This document shows, piece after piece, positions 43,150 through 48,500 of a DNA stretch of 48,500 bases. Made by a program: the position numbers and the translations under genes. Within the stretch, counting starts at the first letter, position 1. The number at the start of each line of letters is the position of its first letter. Origin of the DNA: Lingula anatina (Eukaryota > Brachiopoda > Lingulata > Lingulida > Lingulidae); NCBI RefSeq assembly GCF_001039355.2, contig NW_019774325.1, positions 173,530 to 222,029 on the forward strand, read 5' to 3'. Below the pieces are notes generated by a model. The model made no database searches. It saw only the letters and a program-made list of their open reading frames with translations, and was not told where the DNA came from.

Positions 43150-43818
43150 ATTTTGGCATTTATTTAAGACAAGTGTGACATTACTGTTGAAAAAGATGTC
43201 CTAACTGACCTTGCTGTTAAAATCACCAATAGAAACCCATCACTGGCACTGGACATAGAGAAAATTCTAAATGATAATATCCCAGGGTCTAGTAGACAGC
43301 CAGTCCCTGTATCCCCCCCCCCCCCCCCCCCCCCCCCCCGACCAGACCTTTGTCCAATTTGGAATGGAACTCGATCTTGCAAGACTATACAGAAGAGATG
43401 TGCTGGCTTTGGATGACGAGGAACACAATACTAAGGCAAACAAACATCAAGCCTAGAGACTATAAGTACATGGTCGTTTCGGAGCTGGCAATTAGACACG
43501 TGATCCCATCTTGCTCTGTGTGGGCAATAAGAGACAAGTTCCCAGATCTATATGGACAATATTGGGGGTNGACCTTTGTCCAATTTGGAATGGAACTCGA
43601 TCTTGCAAGACTATACAGAAGAGATGTGCTGGCTTTGGATGACGAGGAACACAATACTAAGGCAAACAAACATCAAGCCTAGAGACTATAAGTACATGGT
43701 CGTTTCGGAGCTGGCAATTAGACACGTGATCCCATCTTGCTCTGTGTGGGCAATAAGAGACAAGTTCCCAGATCTATATGGACAATATTGGGGGTTTATT
43801 CCCAACAGGATTGGCTAG
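43150..43818 (+). pseudogene. P2X7-intracellular-like domain, broken, across a gap
   Basis: Upstream, ITNRNPSLALDIEKILNDNI resembles the lead-in helix. A poly-C run follows where a Cys-rich WCxC-type segment would be expected. Then LYRRDVLALDDEEHNTKANK is seen, and in another frame YKYMVVSELAIRHVIPSCSV and WAIRDKFPDLYGQYWGF. The RhviPSCxVWxIRxxFP signature is that of the P2X7 intracellular (ballast-like) domain, which is widespread in transposon-rich invertebrate genomes as a stand-alone domain. It is frameshifted and affected by the duplication described below. Confidence 0.55.
43341..43799. repeat. Identical 229-bp duplication on both sides of an N
   Basis: Bases 43341-43569 and 43571-43799 appear identical, separated only by the N at 43570. 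The left copy begins directly after a ~28-base C homopolymer. Perfect identity at a gap is best explained as an assembly artefact. Confidence 0.85.
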
Positions 43819-44065
43819 TTATATTTTAAGAACTCTTTCTCTGTCAAATAGTAGTATTTATTTAGCGCAAGCTGGAATTTTTCCTCATCATTGGTTTACT
43901 GCTGAGGTGTTAGAAGTTTTTTTAAGTTTTCAAATGTGACTTGGAATGAAGGCTTCCTTTGACTTTAATAACATTTGATTTAACATAAATAAATAAACAA
44001 ATAAATAAATAAATATATATTCAACCTTTGGGGTTGTTTATTAATAGTAATTATGCCAATTCAGT

Positions 44066-44700
44066 TAAGAATGCAGATATTCCCCCCGTTTCCTTTGCGT
44101 TGCAAACAAGTATCCTCAACTGACAGTGGTTTCAAGAATTGTTTATCTTGGGCTAATAGATGAAAAAACAGATAAATTTGAAACTGTCCTTATTGTTTTG
44201 GACCATTTGTATATTTCTTTAAAAGTGGGAAAAGATCTGGACTATCTAGTGGTAACTGGTGACGGCAAAGTATATTCTCACCTCATGAAATATGTACAAG
44301 GATCCAAAGGTGAACTTCATTGGCTACTTCCTTATCTTGGAGAATTTCACACACTAAAAAACTTTCAACATATTTTACTTAAAATCTACTATGATGCAGG
44401 TTTAAAAGAGCTAATTAATTTGTTTTGGGGCTACAGGTGAATCCATGGCTGAAGCCAAGAATTTTGATAAAACACATACGTATGTATGTTTCTACAACAA
44501 ATTTGAGCTTTTTTTATAATTGAAATTGAATTATATTTTAAATGGTAGTGTGGAGATATTGATATGTATAATGAAGACATTATTGTTAAACTTTCTGACA
44601 TGATGGGAAAAAATCTGTTAGAGAGAATTGGTGAGAAGTATGAATTTACTTGTAATTTTCTTGAAGATATTTAAGAAACTCAAAGGGAATTCTCAGAGTT
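44066..44700 (+). pseudogene. Fragment of an uncharacterised transposon-associated protein
   Basis: The frame 44126-44440 contains IVYLGLIDEKTD, YLVVTGDGKVYSHLMK, ELHWLLPYLGEFHTLKNFQH and KIYYDAGLKELINLFWGY, ending in TGA. Similar sequences (GDxKTYxHL ... W..PfPGdfHxLkNyQ ... yDAGLKeL) occur in many invertebrate genomes in high copy number. I do not know a firm name or function. Further pieces (DIDMYNEDIIVKLSDMMGK) follow near 44555-44615 in another frame, so the gene is broken or has introns. Confidence 0.5.
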
Positions 44701-45092
44701 TACCAGAGAATTATCCCAAAATATAAAACCTGGTCTTTCTCGTTAAATTTTGTTCACAGAGATTGCTTTTTTATACATTTCTTTATATCTTTTTGTGAGA
44801 ACAGGTGATTGGAATCTAAGAAATTTTTGTTTGAAAAACCAATGAGGCAAAAATGAAGGCATGGCAGGAAATAACCAGAAGGTTTGCGCCCATTTTTTTA
44901 AATCAAAAGCAATAGAATAGGGGACTTGAATATTGATATATTTTAATCTTAAAATTCTATCCTCCACTTAATTATTTCTTTTATAAACATAGGGAATTAC
45001 ATCATTATGCATAGCATATTGAAGAGAATTGGAAACATTAAAGTTTTGTTTACTTATCACAGAAAAAATTAGTTATATCTTATTGATTTTTA
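44701..45092. other. Non-coding stretch
   Basis: No gene was seen. Confidence 0.3.
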
Positions 45093-45335
45093 GAGTCATC
45101 AATATAGGTCTTGGGAGAAAAGATGTGAAAGTTATAAGGAAGAAGTGGTCGGATATTTCCAGCTGCTCCAAAAAAGGAGGCAGAAAGAAGGAGGAAGATT
45201 CAAAAGACTGATGGTGGTGGGGTCTCTCAAATAATATTGACTCCCATCCAAGAAAAGGTTAAATAATGTTAGCATTTTATAAAAAAAAATTAAATGTATA
45301 TAGTCAGAACATACCTTATGTAGATGGCTTTGTGT

Positions 45336-45417
<82 letters not shown>

Positions 45418-45600
45418 ATCATTATAGGTACTTTTGTTACAGGTTGTGTCAATTATTGGTGAGACTGCCATTGCTGGCTTTCAAGGAGAAATTGACACAT
45501 TCCAACAACAAAATCAAAATGTCAAGTATACCAAAATTACAACCGAAGAGCTCAAAATTTTAGTGGATGGGGTATCTGCCAAAAGCGACATTTTCTTTTT
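45093..45600 (+). pseudogene. Myb/SANT-like (NAIF1-type) gene, copy 1, two exons
   Basis: Exon A includes GRKDVKVIRKKWSDISSCSK, then in a shifted frame KTDGGGVSQIILTPIQEK, ending at AAAAG|GTTAAA (about 45258). Exon B starts after TTGTTACAG (about 45443) with VVSIIGETAIAGFQGEIDTF. The joined order (KKW-D basic helix, Gly-rich linker, LTPxEEKVxxIIGxTAIxGxxGxxDT) is that of transposon-derived Myb/SANT-like proteins related to NAIF1. A TA/TG microsatellite sits in the intron. One frameshift in exon A suggests a pseudogene. Confidence 0.55.
45338..45415. repeat. (TA)n then (TG)n microsatellite
   Basis: A TATATA run interrupted once by GTA is followed by about 14 TG units. A similar shorter TA/TG tract is at 16711-16743. 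Confidence 0.95.
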
Positions 45601-45731
45601 TCAAAATTCAGCAATGTCAATGTTATAACTAACAGACTGAAAGTAGAAATATGGGAGGCAATAACAAATAATTAAGTTGATTAGTTACTTTGTCAATGCA
45701 TTGTAATTATTGATCCTACATTATTGTGTCC

Positions 45732-46063
45732 AAAGTTCACCGAGACAACGCAAGTGTACGTAGGAAATGGATAGATTTATGTTCCAAGACGAAACACACA
45801 GAAAAACAATGGAGAAAAAGTATGGGGAAGACAGGGTCCCTGCCCAAAGAACTATCCCTTTTAGAACAAAAGGTATGTTTTAAATATAATTGTAAAAAAA
45901 TAAATAAATAAATAAAAATAATGAAAAAGGTAAGGTGTTATAAATAAAATTGATTACGTATTGCTGTATATTACTTCAAGTGAGGTGTATCTTATTTTGT
46001 TTATTAAATCTCAGGTTATTGAGATTATAAGGGAATTGGCCCTCCAAAGTGTTGTTGGGGGAT
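45732..46063 (+). pseudogene. Myb/SANT-like gene, copy 2, two exons
   Basis: The first segment reads KVHRDNASVRRKWIDLCSKT, then KHTEKQWRKSMGKTGSLPKE and LSLLEQK, ending at AAAAG|GTATGT (about 45871). The second, after AAATCTCAG (about 46014), reads VIEIIRELALQSVVGG-stop. It parallels copy 1 at the same intron position (LTPIQEK|V against LSLLEQK|V), so the two are diverged relatives side by side. It could be a live partial gene. Confidence 0.5.
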
Positions 46064-46078
46064 GAGAAACAGAAGAAC

Positions 46079-48500
46079 CGGTGTACCATGAAAATCTGAC
46101 TCCCCTAAAATGTGACTCCCCAGTCAGATTTTCATTATGAAAATGTGACTCCCCAGTCAGATTTTCATTATGAAAATGTGACTCCCCCTATGAAATTTTG
46201 ACTCCCCCCCGAAAAAACATTCATTAATCTTATTTTATTTGAGTAAATGACTATGATTTTGTAGTATGCATAATGGATGATACATTGGCACTTTTTTGTA
46301 GTTTGAAGGTGAAAATTTTCATTAAAAAAAAGAAAAATTAAAAATGTGCACATAATGACAATGTGGTTCCCCTATGAAAATTTGACTCCCCCTCCACAAA
46401 ACTTCATAAATCTTATTTTATTTTGAGTATATGACTGTGATCCTGTAGCATGTAAAATGGTTGATACATTGGCACATTTTTTGTAGTTTGCAGTGAAAAT
46501 TTTAATGAAAAAATAAGAAAATTGAAAATGTGCACATGGTTAAAAAAATTGAGAGAAAAAAAGTAATAAAACACATGAAAGTAAGAAAAATTAAGGATTT
46601 GTTTTCTAACACCCATTGGCTCCCCTATTAAAAGCTATTTATTTGATGTTTGATGATCATTCTGACAACTTTTCTTTTATGATACTTTATGGAAAAATTT
46701 ATTGGAAATATTAAAAAGTTTTATGATAAAATACTGCGTGAAGATAAATGAAAAATGGATAATAAATTTGCATTCTTGTACCCATAGGATTTTGACTCCC
46801 CTAGTTAAAAGCACTTATTTCATATTTAGCACACATTTAAATGTTTCTACTTTTTAGTTCTCTTATGGAGAACATATGTGGAATATTTAAATTTTGTGGG
46901 TAAAAATTTTTGCAATAAGTGTTTGAAATTTAAAAATAGTGAGAAATTCAGTATCATATTTATTTTACACCCATGAAAAGGACAATTAATTTTTATTCAG
47001 TCATTATATCACTATTTTCCACATACTTTTCATTGTATATATAACTCTGCACACTAAGCTATATGAAAATAAAAATTGTTTTGTGTCATATCAGATAAGA
47101 ATATTTTTTCAATTAAGTGCATACAATATCAACAAAATGTAGATGAATGTAAAAAGAGACTAGAAAACAGAGACAAGAAAATTCTGCTTCTCTTCAATAT
47201 TTTACCTTGTGGCAGTGAAAACTTAATGATTACTTTGCACACTAGGCTAAATCAAAATACTTTTGCCCCTTAACTAAAAAAAATCATATTGGAATTTAAG
47301 AACACAATAGTAAGGAAATATCACCAACATGTGAATAATGCTGCTAAAAAATTCTGAATTTTGACAAAAGTTATCACCACCAAACTTTCAAATGTGATAG
47401 GACTGTGACATGCTTGGTGTTAGCTTATTCATATGTCGTAGCTTAAAGGAAAAGTATTAAATATGAAACATTTGATTTGTAAGATGGGTCGTCAAAGTCC
47501 TATGGGCGCAAGAATGCATACTTATTATCCTTTTTGCTTAATTAACCCCCATCTTCCATCCAGCTTTGGGGAAAATAATGGGAAAACAAAAGCAAGTGTT
47601 TTGTTGGGTATGCTATATAAGAGGAATTAAATAAAAAGGCGATGGGGCCAATTTCTTATGTTAAAAATGTAGTGTTTTGACATGGGAGTGCAAAACCTAC
47701 AAGAATAAAGATGGATACTTGTTTTGAAAATATTGACCAAAATTTTCATCATCAAACTTTCAAATAATGACAAAATATCCATCTCTATGCAAACTGTGTA
47801 GAAAACAGTGGTATGGTGACTGAATATAAAATAGGCCCTTTTCTCCATGGGAGTCCAAATCTCATGGGTGTGAAAATAAAGATTTTTATGATTTCTTTTT
47901 CATGCTTTCACTATTTTATCATCAAACCTTTAAATATTTCCAATATATTTTTCATAAAGTATCCTAAAAGAAAAGGTGATGAAATGATCATCAAATATTA
48001 AATAACTTTTTCATAGGGGAGACAATAGGCGATTAAGTGGACATTTTTAATTTTCTTATTTTTGCGTGAAAATTTTCACCTGCAAATTACAAAAAAAAAA
48101 ACAAAAAACGCCAATGTATCCTTCATTTCACATACTACAAGATCACAGTCACATACTCAAAATAAAATAAGATTTATGAAGTTTTGTGAAGGGGCAGTCA
48201 TATTTTCATGGGGGAGTCAGATTTTCATTATTTGCACATTTTTAATTTTCTTTTTTTTCATTAACATCTTCACCTTCAAACTACAAAAAATGTGCCAATG
48301 TATCCTCCATTTTACATACTACAAGATCACAGACATATTCCAAAAATAAAATAAGATTTATAAAGTTTTATGATGGGGGAGTCAAATTTTCATGGGGGAG
48401 TCAGATTTTCATTATGTGCTCATTTTTAATTTTCTTATTTTTTCATTAAAATTTTCACTGCAAACTACAAAAAAAAATGTGCCAATGTATCCTCCATTTT
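46079..48500. repeat. GACTCCCC foldback-type repeat tract, running off the window
   Basis: It starts ACCGGTGTACCATGAAAATC with TGACTCCCC, matching the end of the element at 21795. Units of about 180 bp (GACTCCCC..., CATAAATCTTATTTTATTTT, GATACATTGGCAC) run in one orientation at 46110-46560. They run in the opposite orientation at 47900-48500 (CCAATGTATCCTCCATTTTA, AAATAAGATTTATAAAG, GGGGGAGTCAGATTTTCATT). It is therefore a large inverted structure whose right end is outside the window. No gene was recognised. Confidence 0.65.

Noticed and set aside
43271-43456. ORF with a proline run
   Set aside because: The prolines come from a poly-C homopolymer at an assembly problem site.
45132-45452. 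106-residue minus-strand ORF
   Set aside because: It is largely translated TA/TG microsatellite (His-Thr and Tyr-Ile runs).

Overview
The window is AT-rich animal nuclear DNA: spliced host genes embedded in a dense, nested layer of transposons. It is not bacterial. No rRNA, tRNA or CRISPR array was recognised. Repeated TAGGCCTA-like words and the mix of Kolobok, Helentron, DIRS, Tc1 and Harbinger remnants fit a marine invertebrate deuterostome such as an echinoderm or hemichordate. That placement is an inference, not a proof.

Left part (1-9.7 kb). The 3' half of a Tc1 transposase lies at the edge, followed by non-coding DNA with MITE-like elements. Next comes a well-supported host gene, DSN1 (Mis12 kinetochore complex), with eight exons at 3358-6346. 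Its last ~70 codons were not found. After it sits a tandem array with an exact 146-bp period, in which each unit carries a perfect or near-perfect DR1 nuclear-receptor-type motif.

Centre (10.3-25.3 kb). The main feature is a minus-strand Helentron (Helitron2-type rolling-circle transposon). Two very long ORFs that look like separate genes join through clean, phase-compatible splice sites into one gene of about 2,485 codons. It has a tiny first exon, a 2.45-kb exon (papain-like protease domain, 51-residue basic repeats, DUF6570-like end), and a series of short symmetric phase-1 exons that includes at least four tandemly duplicated ~60-bp microexons. The last exon is 4.5 kb (HUH Rep, Pif1-type helicase, endonuclease/exonuclease/phosphatase domain). 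One in-frame TAG lies in a skippable middle exon. Upstream are three degenerate copies of the exon-1/5' region, broken up by nested MITEs. Two of these MITEs have paralogous empty sites in the same window that show the insertion event directly.

Right part (26-48.5 kb). Two exons of an unidentified minus-strand host gene abut an assembly gap at 25980. The last two exons of MTIF2 (mitochondrial initiation factor 2) are at 37701-38337. Around them are a complete but internally deleted Kolobok-type element with a THAP exon, and a graveyard of broken coding fragments: Ty3/gypsy integrase tail, RecQ-like, zinc finger, TNP2-like transposase, reverse transcriptase, MADF, DIRS, pogo, Ulp1-like protease, P2X7-intracellular-like, and Myb/SANT. 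Five single N characters mark gaps, and at least two are flanked by identical or near-identical duplications that probably reflect assembly or haplotype artefacts.
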